In this document: piece by piece, positions 25,127 to 34,737 of the stretch | How positions within the stretch are numbered: the first letter of the stretch is position 1 | How the letters are laid out: every line of letters begins with the position of its first letter | From: Paracholeplasma morum | GTDB taxonomy: Bacteria; Bacillota_I; Bacilli_A; Acholeplasmatales; UBA5453 | Direction: 5' to 3' | Assembly: GCF_016907055.1 (NCBI RefSeq) | Contig: NZ_JAFBBG010000005.1 | Coordinates: 1-64,000, forward strand | Length of the DNA: 64,000 bases | Notes under the pieces: generated by a model | What the model was told of the DNA's origin: nothing | Database searches by the model: none | What the model saw: only the letters and a program-made list of their open reading frames with translations | Made by a program: the position numbers and the translations under genes

Positions 25127-28100
25127 TTGTCGATAGTACTTGATACCAAAAAAAAGGGTTCTGTAGGTGAATTTATAAAAGGGAACACTATAAAGAAAGC
25201 AAAGATTGATATATCATCATCTTTTTTTACGATTTATGCATATGATGAACTTAAAAATATCCTAGATGATTCTGCAAAAGTTAGATTCTTATTTAATGAA
25301 CCCACGTTTATCAAAAAATTAGAAAACAATCAAAAAGAGGTTAAAGAGTTTCAACTACGAATGAGAGAACGAGAAAAAGGAATATCTGAATTTCCGTACG
25401 AAATTGGTTTGAAGAATAATCTTGATCAAAACCAAATAGCTAATAGATGTTACCAGTTCCTAGCCAATAAAGCAGAGGTAAAATCAGTTTTAAGTTCAGG
25501 CATAATCGCTTCTAGCAATATTAGTGTACTTAATCCAAATGAAAAGAATTATTTAATATCCGGAAGTGGGATTAACTTCACACTTGATGGATTAGGGTAC
25601 TCCGATAGAATAAGATGGGATTTCAATACAGTATTAACGGATAAACATATCATTCAAGAATTTGAAACCTTTTTCGATTCTATATGGAATAATTCAACTT
25701 TAGTAGTTGATGTAAAAGAGACTCTTCTAGAACACATACAGAATCTTTATAAAGAAAATGCTCCAGAATTGGTGTATTATGTTACTTTATACCATTTGTT
25801 TAATGAAAAACTTATTAACATGGATGATATGGCTAGAATAAAGGAAAAAACAGGCATTCATAATACCAAAGTTTGGCAAATGCTCTATAACTTTCAGCAA
25901 GATGCTGCGGTTGGCGCAATCAAGAAGTTGGAACTGTATAATGGATGCATTATTGCCGATTCAGTAGGGTTAGGAAAAACATTTGAAGCATTAGCTGTTA
26001 TGAAATATTATGAACTTAGAAATTCAAGAGTATTAGTATTAGCACCAAAAAAACTCCGAGGAAATTGGATTGGCTTTAAACAAAACACAAAGCTAAATCC
26101 ACTAGTTGATGATCGATTTAACTATGATGTCTTGAATCATACAGATTTATCTAGAGAATATGGTTATTCTGGTGATATTGATTTGAATAAAGTCAATTGG
26201 GGAAATTATGATTTAGTTGTTATTGATGAATCCCATAATTTCAGAAACAACCCGGCACTTAAAGGTAAAAAAACAAGATACCAAAAATTGATGGAAGATA
26301 TTATCAAGAGTGGTGTAAAAACGAAAGTATTAATGCTTTCAGCGACACCTGTCAATAATCGACTTGCAGATTTAAAGAACCAAATCATGTTTATCACCGA
26401 AGATAGAGATGATGCTTTTAAAGACAACTTAAATATAGACAGTATCGAAAATACACTTAGGGTTGCTCAATATCGTTTTAGTGAATGGTCAAAGCTACCT
26501 AAAGAAGCTCAAACAACAGAAACTTTGTTACCTATGCTGGACTATAGTTTCTTTAATTTACTCAATACAGTCACCATCGCAAGAAGTAGAAAACATATCC
26601 AAAAATATTATGATACAAAAGACATTGGTGATTTTCCAAATAGACTAAAGCCTCTGTCGATAAAAACAGAAATTGATCAGAAACATAAGTTCCCAGAGTT
26701 AAATGAAGTCAACGGATTGATTTCCAAGTTAAACCTGCCAATTTACTCACCACTACTATACGTTATGCCTTCCAAGATGGATGAGTATGAAAAACTCTAT
26801 GAACAAGTTGTTAAAGGTGGGCAAGGTAGTTTTAAGCAATCAGACCGCGAACGAAATCTAGTCAATTTGATGCGCGTTAATATCTTGAAACGTTTGGAAA
26901 GCAGTGTACATTCTTTTAAACTAACGATTGAACGCATCAAAGACAAGATGGATGCAATGTTATCAAAAATCGAAGTTGGTTTAGATTATCAAGTTGATAT
27001 TGATGATGAAATCGATGATGAAGAAGTAGATGATCTCGAATTAGGGACCAAAGTTAAAGTTAAACTTAAAGATCTAGATATCATTAGATTGAAAGCTGAT
27101 TTAGAAGAAGATAAAGTTGCCTTGGAATACTTACTTCAGGTTTCATCCAAAGTAAAAATCGAAGATGATGCAAAGCTTCTAAAACTTAAAGAGCAAATCA
27201 CTGATAAAATTAAGCATCCTTTGAACCCAGGTAATAAGAAAATCATAGTATTTACGGCATTTGCTGATACAGCAGTGTACTTATATGACAATTTATCAAA
27301 TTGGTTATTAAGTGAGTTTGGAATCTATTCAGGTATTGTCACAGGCTCACAGGCTACGAAGACAAACGTTCTAAAAGCAAGAAATGATTTTGAAGAAATT
27401 CTTGCACATTTTTCACCGAAATCAAATAAAACCGCAGTGAAACAAGAGATAGATATATTGATTGCTACAGATTGTATTTCAGAAGGACAAAACCTTCAGG
27501 ATTGTGATTACTTGGTTAACTATGACATTCATTGGAACCCAGTAAGAATCATTCAGCGGTTTGGACGAATTGATCGAATTGGTTCTGAAAATAAAGACAT
27601 ACAACTCGTCAATTTCTGGCCTAATCTAGAACTTGATGAATATATCAATCTTGAATCACGTGTTAGAAATCGTATGATGATGGTAGATTTGTCTGCAACC
27701 GGTGAAGATGATTTACTGAATCCGGAAAGTAAGAACTTGAAATATCGTAAAGACCAATTAAAACAACTACAAGACGAAGTTGTCGATTTGGAGGACTTAT
27801 CCGGTGGAATCTCAATTACTGATTTGACGCTGGATGATTTCATGATGTCTTTAGATAAGTACCTGAAAGCACATCCTGGATTGCTAGAGTCATATCCTAC
27901 TGGTATATACGGTGTAACAAGCATTAATGATAAACTTAAAGATGATGCACATCCAGGAGTTATATTTTGTCTAAAGCAAAAGCATTTCAATGAAGCAGAT
28001 AAAGGACAAAACACTTTATATCCATACCATCTAGTTTATGTTAAAAACGATGGTAGCATTTTTGTAATAAATACAAACCCCAAAAAAATCCTCGATATCT

Positions 28101-28351
28101 ATAAAGCAATTTGTACTGGAAAAGATGAGATTATTAAGGAACTAGTGAATGAGTTTAACACTGAAACTAAAAATGGAAATAAAATGGAGAAATATACTTC
28201 ATTACTGGAAAAAGCAATTTTTGATATCAAAGGATATATCGAAGAAAAAGGTATTAAGTCACTATTTAGACTTGGCAAATCAACGATCCTTGATAATAAG
28301 GTAACTGGGTTAAATGATTTTGAATTAGTAACATTCTTGGTGATCAAATGA
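25127..28351 (+). CDS. SNF2-family helicase with N-terminal PLD-like domain
   Basis: The 1074-residue protein begins at a TTG behind GGGTGGTGA; an extended -10 box lies 34 bases upstream. The N-terminal 150 residues resemble the phospholipase-D-like domain that heads many defence-island SNF2 helicases. The SF2 motor shows 'IIADSVGLGKTFEAL' (about 276-290), 'LVVIDESHNFRN' (about 365), 'LMLSATPVNN' (about 403), and the C-terminal lobe 'IDILIATDCISEGQNLQDCD' (about 778) and 'QRFGRIDRIGS' (about 810). It should translocate on double-stranded DNA. DUF4391 overlaps its stop by four bases, followed by Mod, so it belongs with the type III-like restriction-modification group. Confidence 0.85.
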   Translation: MSIVLDTKKKGSVGEFIKGNTIKKAKIDISSSFFTIYAYDELKNILDDSAKVRFLFNEPTFIKKLENNQKEVKEFQLRMREREKGISEFPYEIGLKNNLDQNQIANRCYQFLANKAEVKSVLSSGIIASSNISVLNPNEKNYLISGSGINFTLDGLGYSDRIRWDFNTVLTDKHIIQEFETFFDSIWNNSTLVVDVKETLLEHIQNLYKENAPELVYYVTLYHLFNEKLINMDDMARIKEKTGIHNTKVWQMLYNFQQDAAVGAIKKLELYNGCIIADSVGLGKTFEALAVMKYYELRNSRVLVLAPKKLRGNWIGFKQNTKLNPLVDDRFNYDVLNHTDLSREYGYSGDIDLNKVNWGNYDLVVIDESHNFRNNPALKGKKTRYQKLMEDIIKSGVKTKVLMLSATPVNNRLADLKNQIMFITEDRDDAFKDNLNIDSIENTLRVAQYRFSEWSKLPKEAQTTETLLPMLDYSFFNLLNTVTIARSRKHIQKYYDTKDIGDFPNRLKPLSIKTEIDQKHKFPELNEVNGLISKLNLPIYSPLLYVMPSKMDEYEKLYEQVVKGGQGSFKQSDRERNLVNLMRVNILKRLESSVHSFKLTIERIKDKMDAMLSKIEVGLDYQVDIDDEIDDEEVDDLELGTKVKVKLKDLDIIRLKADLEEDKVALEYLLQVSSKVKIEDDAKLLKLKEQITDKIKHPLNPGNKKIIVFTAFADTAVYLYDNLSNWLLSEFGIYSGIVTGSQATKTNVLKARNDFEEILAHFSPKSNKTAVKQEIDILIATDCISEGQNLQDCDYLVNYDIHWNPVRIIQRFGRIDRIGSENKDIQLVNFWPNLELDEYINLESRVRNRMMMVDLSATGEDDLLNPESKNLKYRKDQLKQLQDEVVDLEDLSGGISITDLTLDDFMMSLDKYLKAHPGLLESYPTGIYGVTSINDKLKDDAHPGVIFCLKQKHFNEADKGQNTLYPYHLVYVKNDGSIFVINTNPKKILDIYKAICTGKDEIIKELVNEFNTETKNGNKMEKYTSLLEKAIFDIKGYIEEKGIKSLFRLGKSTILDNKVTGLNDFELVTFLVIK

Positions 28352-28935
28352 ACGATATTCTAGAGCATTTTCATATTCCTAGATCAGGAAAAACAAAACA
28401 ACGGATATCGGTAAAAGATATTATTGATCAACTTAATCCAACAGTTCAAGATAAAAAAGTATTAAATTCGGAAGTGAATTCGATTTATCTTGAAGGTGTA
28501 CTAGATGCACAAACACTCAGAATACCGTCTTATGTAAGTGATGAGCATTTATATGAAGCCATATATGTTCTTCAAGTCTCACTTAAGATAGAACTACATT
28601 TTTCGCTAATAAATGAAAAACTACATGCAGCATTTCCAAATCCACTTATCATCGTTTATTTAATAGCTGATAAATTAAGAGTGTCGCTTGCACCAAAACG
28701 AATTAATAAACTGACAAAGGATAAGTCTGTTATAGAATCAGTCTATTCTACAAGCACTTTTGTGATAGATGAAAAGCATCTCGATTTCATGGGTTTGCTT
28801 AATATGTCTGAAGTCAATGCGTTAAATCTAAAAGAATTTTATGATAAACTGACCGACATTATTTATTCAGAAAGATTAATCGAATTGATAGGGTCATTTC
28901 CTAGACAAATACCAAACACAATGAATTTGAAGTAA
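28348..28935 (+). CDS. DUF4391-family protein, cut short by an in-frame stop
   Basis: The ATG overlaps the helicase stop (ATGA). The 195 residues fit DUF4391, a family usually found between such a helicase and a Mod/Res pair: 'LDAQTLRIPSYVSDEHLYEAIYVLQVSLK', 'IVYLIADKLRVSLAPKRIN', 'FYDKLTDIIYSERLIELIG'. Full-length members end in a charged coiled coil. Here a TAA at 28933-28935 interrupts, yet the same frame stays open for 56 more codons of just such a coiled coil. The protein is thus either truncated and perhaps still folded, made by read-through, or inactive. The role of DUF4391 in restriction is not established. Confidence 0.7.
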   Translation: MNDILEHFHIPRSGKTKQRISVKDIIDQLNPTVQDKKVLNSEVNSIYLEGVLDAQTLRIPSYVSDEHLYEAIYVLQVSLKIELHFSLINEKLHAAFPNPLIIVYLIADKLRVSLAPKRINKLTKDKSVIESVYSTSTFVIDEKHLDFMGLLNMSEVNALNLKEFYDKLTDIIYSERLIELIGSFPRQIPNTMNLK

Positions 28936-29106
28936 TGCTTAAAGAAGATTGAGGATGAATTAAGTGTTTTGAATGAGTTGAAAAATAGATATAAACAAGT
29001 AACAATGATGTCCGAGAAGATGGATTATCACATGAAGATTAAAAATAAAGAGCATGAAATTGACAAATTCGTTTCGGATTTGAAGGAGGAACTGAGTAAT
29101 GAATAA
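28936..29106 (+). pseudogene. C-terminal coiled-coil part of DUF4391, beyond the in-frame stop
   Basis: In the same frame as the DUF4391 gene, directly after its TAA, 56 codons read as LKKIEDELSVLNELKNRYKQ and then MSEKMDYHMKIKNKEHEID and DLKEELSNE, ending in TAA at 29104-29106, eight bases inside mod. The heptad-like charged pattern matches the expected DUF4391 C-terminus. No start codon with an RBS serves it, so it is best read as the separated end of the same gene. Confidence 0.6.
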
Positions 29107-30943
29107 AATAGAAAGTACAAGTCTAGATTTAGAGAAACTCAATGTAGAAAAAGTCAAGGAATTGTTTCCCAATGTGGTTACTGAGGGTAAAATTGATTTT
29201 GACAAATTGAAAATCATCTTAGGTGATCAAGTTGATGATCGAGTAGAAAAATATCAATTCACTTGGAACGGTAAAAGCAGCACAATTAAGTTGGCACAAT
29301 CTCCATCTACTGGAACATTGATTCCTTCGAAAGATGATAGTAAAAACTGGGATAAGACAGGAAACTTATATATCGAAGGTGATAACCTTGAAGTGTTGAA
29401 GCAACTTCAAAAGACTTACTATGGAAAAATAAAAATTATCTATATTGATCCTCCCTATAATACAGGCGGAGATTTTGTCTATAGAGATGATTTTAAAGAT
29501 AATATTCAAAACTACAAGGAACAAACCAAACAAACATCAAGAGCAAATCCGGAAACTAACGGAAGATATCATACAGATTGGCTTAATATGATGTATTCAA
29601 GATTATTATTATCAAAAAACCTATTGATTGATGATGGTATAATATTTATTAGTATTGATGAAAATGAAATGAGAAATCTACAAATTATTTGCGATGAGAT
29701 ATTTGGGGAGCATAATAAAATTGGAGTCATTGTATGGAAAAATAGAACTACACCAAATGATGCAGCATATAATTTTGCTCAAACACATGAGTATGTTTTT
29801 ATTTATGCAAAGAATTCTGATAAAATACAGTTCAAGGGAATTTTGAAAGACATTTCAAACTATAAGAATCCTGATAAGGACCCTAATGGTCCATGGATAA
29901 AAGATAATCCATCAGCTGCAAGTGGATCTGAAAAAGATAGATTTGCTATAATTAACCCTTATACTAGTGAAGAATATTTCCCTCCAACTGGTAGATATTG
30001 GGCATTTTCTCAAAAAAGAGTTTCTGAATGGTACAAGTCTGGGAAGCTAGTATTTTCGAACGAAAAAGGGAAAAATTTCACTTTAAAGAAATATTTAAAT
30101 GAAATAAAAAGTGAAAAAAAGCCAATTGGGTCCTTATATGATGAAACTTTAACCATGCACGGTACAAAAGAATTTAGAAGTTTATTTTTTGATATTGCAG
30201 ATGCATTTAAATATCCCAAACCTTCAGCATTCATCAAGTATTTAATAGAACAAATTCCTGGTTCTGATTTAATCGTACTAGACTTTTTTTCTGGTTCTGC
30301 GACAACAGCACATGCTGTAATGAAATTAAACGCTGAAGATGGTGGTAATAGAAAGTTCATAATGGTCCAGTTGCCAGAATTAATCGATGAAACTACAAAG
30401 GCCTATACAGAAGGATACAAGAACATATGTGAAATTGGAAAAGAACGTATCCGTAGAGCTGGTGATCAAATCAAGCAAGATTTGATTGAAAAGAAAAACA
30501 AAGCTGGTCTTCTTGATGATAAAATCGTTGATCCAGAAATTTTTGATAATGGATTTAAAGTGTTCAAACTTGAATCTACGAATATCATTCCTTGGGATGG
30601 AACTATCAAATTTGATGAAGACACAATTTTTTCACAAACAGAAGTTATAAAAGAAGATAGAACAAGCCTTGATGTCTTATTCGAAATCATGCTTAAATAT
30701 GGTGTGTTCGACAAACCTGTTGAAGAGATTAAGGTTAATGGTAAAACAATGTATAGCATTGCCAAGGGTTATTTAATCGTATGTCTTGATAATAATATCT
30801 CACTAGAGGATGTTAAAGAAATTGGTAGATTAAAACCACGTAATGTGATTTTTAAAGACTCTGGATTTCTAAATGACAACGAAAAAATAAATGCGGTTTA
30901 TACTTTGGAAAAACTAGGTGTGGAAGAGATTAAGAGTATTTAG
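29099..30943 (+). CDS. mod: Type III restriction-modification Mod methyltransferase
   Basis: The 614-residue DNA adenine-N6 methyltransferase of beta class has the catalytic 'IDPPYNTGGDFVYRDDF' (about 114-130) before the AdoMet motif 'LDFFSGSATTAHAVMK' (about 393), the order usual for Mod. The target recognition region lies between (about 200-370). Its RBS is GAAGGAGG (29081-29088). It methylates the recognition site and, with Res, makes up a type III enzyme. Its stop overlaps by four bases the end of a gene on the other strand, and res lies 776 bases further on, an unusual separation. Confidence 0.9.
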   Translation: MNKIESTSLDLEKLNVEKVKELFPNVVTEGKIDFDKLKIILGDQVDDRVEKYQFTWNGKSSTIKLAQSPSTGTLIPSKDDSKNWDKTGNLYIEGDNLEVLKQLQKTYYGKIKIIYIDPPYNTGGDFVYRDDFKDNIQNYKEQTKQTSRANPETNGRYHTDWLNMMYSRLLLSKNLLIDDGIIFISIDENEMRNLQIICDEIFGEHNKIGVIVWKNRTTPNDAAYNFAQTHEYVFIYAKNSDKIQFKGILKDISNYKNPDKDPNGPWIKDNPSAASGSEKDRFAIINPYTSEEYFPPTGRYWAFSQKRVSEWYKSGKLVFSNEKGKNFTLKKYLNEIKSEKKPIGSLYDETLTMHGTKEFRSLFFDIADAFKYPKPSAFIKYLIEQIPGSDLIVLDFFSGSATTAHAVMKLNAEDGGNRKFIMVQLPELIDETTKAYTEGYKNICEIGKERIRRAGDQIKQDLIEKKNKAGLLDDKIVDPEIFDNGFKVFKLESTNIIPWDGTIKFDEDTIFSQTEVIKEDRTSLDVLFEIMLKYGVFDKPVEEIKVNGKTMYSIAKGYLIVCLDNNISLEDVKEIGRLKPRNVIFKDSGFLNDNEKINAVYTLEKLGVEEIKSI

Positions 30944-31533
30944 AAGAAGCCTTTTTGCAACATTATAATGCCGGTGTACGGAAAAAGTTCATGTAACATC
31001 TTTACATCAAAAGCAACAAAACTAGACGAATAATCTACGTTATGATTTATTGGCGCATACAATAAGTTACTGATAACTTGGCATGTTTTAATAGATGAAT
31101 CAAGTCTGATAAAGCCTTCATTTATATATTGAAATAATAATTTAAGATCAATTACAGCAAATTTGATAAAATCTGAAACTGAATCTAAATGATTCTTGTT
31201 TCCGTTAGTAATTCCATAAACCATATATTCAGCATCAATCTTGAAAAATTCAGACTCTTTTCGTTCATCATGCATGTTATAATCTCTTCTGTAACGAAGT
31301 GTAAAGTCATTGTAACTCTGGTATTTTTGGTCTCTAAACCTTTCCTGCACAGTTTTAATGTTGCCTTCAATGTCCTTTAGGATATAGTCTATTCCAGACT
31401 TTAAATCTAGTGCTTCAATTATTTCTTTTGGTACATCTTCTTTAATCCAATCTAATGCTTGGTATATTAGCGGAATTGCCAAAAATTTATGAATGTAATC
31501 AGTAAATCTTCTATCATCGGCGTAAATGGTCAT
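30940..31533 (-). CDS. Unassigned protein between mod and res, on the reverse strand
   Basis: The 197-residue product has a strong RBS (AGGAGG) on the minus strand and an extended -10 box (TGATATAAT) 35 bases before its ATG, so it is a real gene. I do not recognise the family with certainty. A central stretch 'QERFRDQKYQSYNDFTLRYRRD', then 'SEFFKIDAEYMVYGITNG', has spaced Asp, Glu and Lys residues in strand-like surroundings, which could be a PD-(D/E)XK-type core; this is only a guess. It converges on mod with a four-base overlap and diverges from res, so it can be expressed independently of both. A nuclease, an inhibitor or a cargo gene are all possible. Confidence 0.6.
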   Translation of the reverse strand: MTIYADDRRFTDYIHKFLAIPLIYQALDWIKEDVPKEIIEALDLKSGIDYILKDIEGNIKTVQERFRDQKYQSYNDFTLRYRRDYNMHDERKESEFFKIDAEYMVYGITNGNKNHLDSVSDFIKFAVIDLKLLFQYINEGFIRLDSSIKTCQVISNLLYAPINHNVDYSSSFVAFDVKMLHELFPYTGIIMLQKGFF

Positions 31534-31567
31534 TATTAAAGCCTCCTTAGTTAGATAGTATACTACG

Positions 31568-31576
31568 ATTATATCA
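31568..31576 (-). promoter_or_regulatory. Extended -10 promoter of the reverse-strand gene
   Basis: On the minus strand TGATATAAT, an extended -10 box, lies 35 bases before the ATG at 31533. The 186-base gap to res therefore carries two divergent promoters. Confidence 0.55.
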
Positions 31577-31681
31577 TATAAACTAATACTTAAAGTATGT
31601 TATTAATTATAAAAAAACTAGTCATGTGAAAATATAGATATTACTTAAAAAACTTTAATAACGGTAATAAACATACATTTC

Positions 31682-31687
31682 TATAAT
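31682..31687 (+). promoter_or_regulatory. -10 box of res
   Basis: TATAAT lies 33 bases before the TTG start of res; no clear -35 box is seen. It gives res, and perhaps Wadjet behind it, a promoter separate from mod. Confidence 0.45.
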
Positions 31688-31719
31688 ATTTTTAAATACA
31701 ATCATAGGGGTGATATTAA

Positions 31720-34716
31720 TTGAAACTTAAATTTATTGATCAACAATATCAAACTGATGCTGTTGAATCTATTGTGAATATATTTGAAGGGTCTAAAGTA
31801 AAAGACTCGCTTTTTACCATCGACATTTCTAAGGGTAAAGGATTAACCGAATTAGTTGAATATCGAACAGAAGGTGTTGGTGTAACTTATGAATTAGGGT
31901 ATGCCAACAAACTACTTTTAGATAATGCTGAATTATTAGCCAATGTTCGTAAGATACAAGAAAAAAATGGCATTCTAAAGAGTACGGATATTAATGGTAG
32001 AAACTTTACCATTGAAATGGAAACAGGAACCGGTAAAACATATGTATACACCAAGACTATCCTAGAACTCCATAAACGATATGGCTTTACAAAGTTTATT
32101 ATCGTTGTTCCTAGTATCGCCATTAAAGAAGGGGTTTATAAGAGTTTTCAAATCACAGAAGACCACTTTAAACTCAAATATGATAACGAGATTTATAACT
32201 ATTTCGTCTATGATTCGAGTAAATTAACTCAAATACAGACGTTTGCTACCAGTTCAAATATTGAGATCATGATTATCAATATCGACGCATTCAGAAAGAG
32301 TTTTGATGATCCTGAAAAAGAAACCAAAGCGAATATTATCCATCGTGCGAGTGATAAGTTAAGTGGTAATAAACCAATTGACTTAATTTCCAGTACAAAC
32401 CCTATTGTAATCATCGATGAGCCACAGTCTGTAGATAATACCCCTAAAGCTAAAGATGCGATTAAATCGTTAAATCCTTTATGCACATTACGCTATTCAG
32501 CAACACATCGTGAACTTTATAACTTAATGTACCGATTAACGCCTGTTGACGCCTATCAGGAGAACTTAGTTAAGCATATCGAAGTATCATCAATTCAAAG
32601 TGATGAAACAACAGCCAAACCATACGTTAAACTCATTTCAATTAATGACAAAAACGTTTATTCTGCAAAGTTGGAGATTAATATTCTTAAAAAGGATGGT
32701 TCAATCTCTAAAGGTACTGTAACTGCAAAAGTCGGTGAGGATTTATGGGAAAAATCTGGTGGTGTGGACTACTATAAAGATATGAATTACATCCTAGATG
32801 ATATTGGTACATTTGAAGATGTTGAATACATTTATTTTTCTAATGGCGTTACAGTGAATAAGGGTGAAGCAGTTGGTGAAGTCAATCAAGATGCTATTAA
32901 GAGAGCTCAAATAAGAGAAACTATTGAGTTACATTTAAAAAAAGAAGAAACGTATCTCAAACATGGTATTAAAGTATTAAGCTTATTTTTCATTGATCAG
33001 GTTAATAAGTATAGAATCTACGACGATAATGGGCTACAACAAAAAGGACAATATGCCATTTGGTTTGAAGAAGAGTTTAATAAGCTCATCAATGGTCGTT
33101 TTAAGCGACTAAAAGAAACTTACGGCAATTCTATATCATATGACCCTGAAAAGATTCATGACGGCTATTTCTCTGTTGATAATAAAGGCAGAGCAAAAGA
33201 TACAAAAGGTGATTCTATTGCTGATGAATCAACCTATGAACTTATAATGCGTGATAAAGAACGCCTATTAAGTATTGAAGAACCTAAACGTTTTATTTTC
33301 TCTCATTCAGCATTAAAAGAAGGATGGGATAATCCTAACGTTTTCCAAGTTTGTACGCTGGTAGAAACTCAAGACACCATGACTAAAAGACAAAAGATAG
33401 GTCGTGGGTTACGTATATGCGTTAACCAAGATGGAGATCGAGTCAATGAACCTAAATTTAATATTTTGAGTGTAGTTGCAAATGAATCCTATAAAGATTT
33501 TGCTAGTGGACTGCAAAGAGAACTTGAATCAGATGCAGGATATAAATTTGGAATTATTGAGAAAGTGAGTTTTGCTGGAATGGAACTTACAACACCTTAC
33601 GGCGTTGAAATTACCCTTACTCAAGAAGACTCAGCTAAAATCTATGCTCAACTGAAAACAAAAGGTTATCTAAAATCAAATGGAAGGATTGATGATAAGT
33701 TTTTTAGTGATGTCCAAAACAATGAATTTAAACTACCAGATGAGTACGCAGTTTTTCAAGATAAAGTGATAACAATGATAAAGAAGTTGTCACGTGAAAT
33801 TGAAATTAAGAATGCGAATGAGAAAATTAAAGTCAGCATCAATAAAAAGATATTCTTATCTGATGCATTTAAAGATATGTGGAATAGGATTAAGCGTAAA
33901 ACCGTTTATTCAGTAGAAATGGACATCGATAAGTTTAAAGAAGATGCCATTGATAAGTTAAAGGTAATGCCTAAAATCATAGCTGAAAAGATTGAACGTG
34001 AAAGAACGAAACTAAACATTACAAGTGGTGGTGTCATTCAAGAAGGATCCACACGATATGGTTCAGTTGGTGACATCAACGAGTTTGATAAAATCATTTA
34101 TCCAGACTTTATCAGAAGACTTCAAGATGCGACACACTTATTACGTTCTACCATTATTGAAATCATAAAAGAATCAGGTAGACTATCTGAGTTTTATGAC
34201 AATCCGGAGTCATTCATAAAGAACGTTTCTTCAATATTGAACCAGGTAAAAAAGTCAAACTTGTCAAAAGGACTAAAATACTATCAATCAGATGAATATT
34301 TTGTACAAGAGGATATTTTTGATGATACTGATCTTTATGGATATAAGGATAAAAACATCATTGATATTTCTGATGAGAAAAATGTATATGATCATGTTAT
34401 TTTTGATTCGACAATTGAAAAGCAATTTGCCATCGATGCAGAAGATGATGAAGATGTGACGCTTTATGCAAAACTTCCAAAGAGATTTACTGTTGATACG
34501 CCATTTGGTACTTATAATCCTGACTGGATTGTTGTAATACAGTCAAGTGGTGAAGATAAACTCTATTTTGTAGCTGAAACAAAAGGCTCTGAAAAGGATG
34601 AAGAATTGAGAGAAAGAGAAAGTAACAAGATTCTATGTGGTAGAAAACACTTTGAAGTGCTTGATAATGATGTTAAGTTTGAAGTTGTTAAAAATCTCAA
34701 AAGTTTAAAAATCTAA
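31720..34716 (+). CDS. res: Type III restriction endonuclease Res subunit
   Basis: The 998-residue protein starts at a TTG behind GGGGTGAT. SF2 helicase motifs: 'IEMETGTGKTYVYTK' (about 97-111), 'VIIDEPQSVDN' (about 230), 'RYSATH' (about 258), 'HSALKEGWDNPNVFQV' (about 529), 'QKIGRGLRICV' (about 556). The C-terminal nuclease is a PD-(D/E)XK domain, with 'NPDWIVVI' (about 932) and 'YFVAETKGS' (about 947). Res moves along DNA with Mod and cuts when two complexes meet. All motifs are intact, so restriction activity is expected if mod is expressed from its own unit. Confidence 0.9.
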   Translation: MKLKFIDQQYQTDAVESIVNIFEGSKVKDSLFTIDISKGKGLTELVEYRTEGVGVTYELGYANKLLLDNAELLANVRKIQEKNGILKSTDINGRNFTIEMETGTGKTYVYTKTILELHKRYGFTKFIIVVPSIAIKEGVYKSFQITEDHFKLKYDNEIYNYFVYDSSKLTQIQTFATSSNIEIMIINIDAFRKSFDDPEKETKANIIHRASDKLSGNKPIDLISSTNPIVIIDEPQSVDNTPKAKDAIKSLNPLCTLRYSATHRELYNLMYRLTPVDAYQENLVKHIEVSSIQSDETTAKPYVKLISINDKNVYSAKLEINILKKDGSISKGTVTAKVGEDLWEKSGGVDYYKDMNYILDDIGTFEDVEYIYFSNGVTVNKGEAVGEVNQDAIKRAQIRETIELHLKKEETYLKHGIKVLSLFFIDQVNKYRIYDDNGLQQKGQYAIWFEEEFNKLINGRFKRLKETYGNSISYDPEKIHDGYFSVDNKGRAKDTKGDSIADESTYELIMRDKERLLSIEEPKRFIFSHSALKEGWDNPNVFQVCTLVETQDTMTKRQKIGRGLRICVNQDGDRVNEPKFNILSVVANESYKDFASGLQRELESDAGYKFGIIEKVSFAGMELTTPYGVEITLTQEDSAKIYAQLKTKGYLKSNGRIDDKFFSDVQNNEFKLPDEYAVFQDKVITMIKKLSREIEIKNANEKIKVSINKKIFLSDAFKDMWNRIKRKTVYSVEMDIDKFKEDAIDKLKVMPKIIAEKIERERTKLNITSGGVIQEGSTRYGSVGDINEFDKIIYPDFIRRLQDATHLLRSTIIEIIKESGRLSEFYDNPESFIKNVSSILNQVKKSNLSKGLKYYQSDEYFVQEDIFDDTDLYGYKDKNIIDISDEKNVYDHVIFDSTIEKQFAIDAEDDEDVTLYAKLPKRFTVDTPFGTYNPDWIVVIQSSGEDKLYFVAETKGSEKDEELRERESNKILCGRKHFEVLDNDVKFEVVKNLKSLKI

Positions 34717-34737
34717 CTATATAAAAGGGAGGCAATG

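Noticed and set aside
25127-34716. DISARM system
   Set aside because: A SNF2 helicase and a methyltransferase are present, but no DrmA/DrmB-type genes are seen. DUF4391 with Mod and Res fits a type III-like arrangement.
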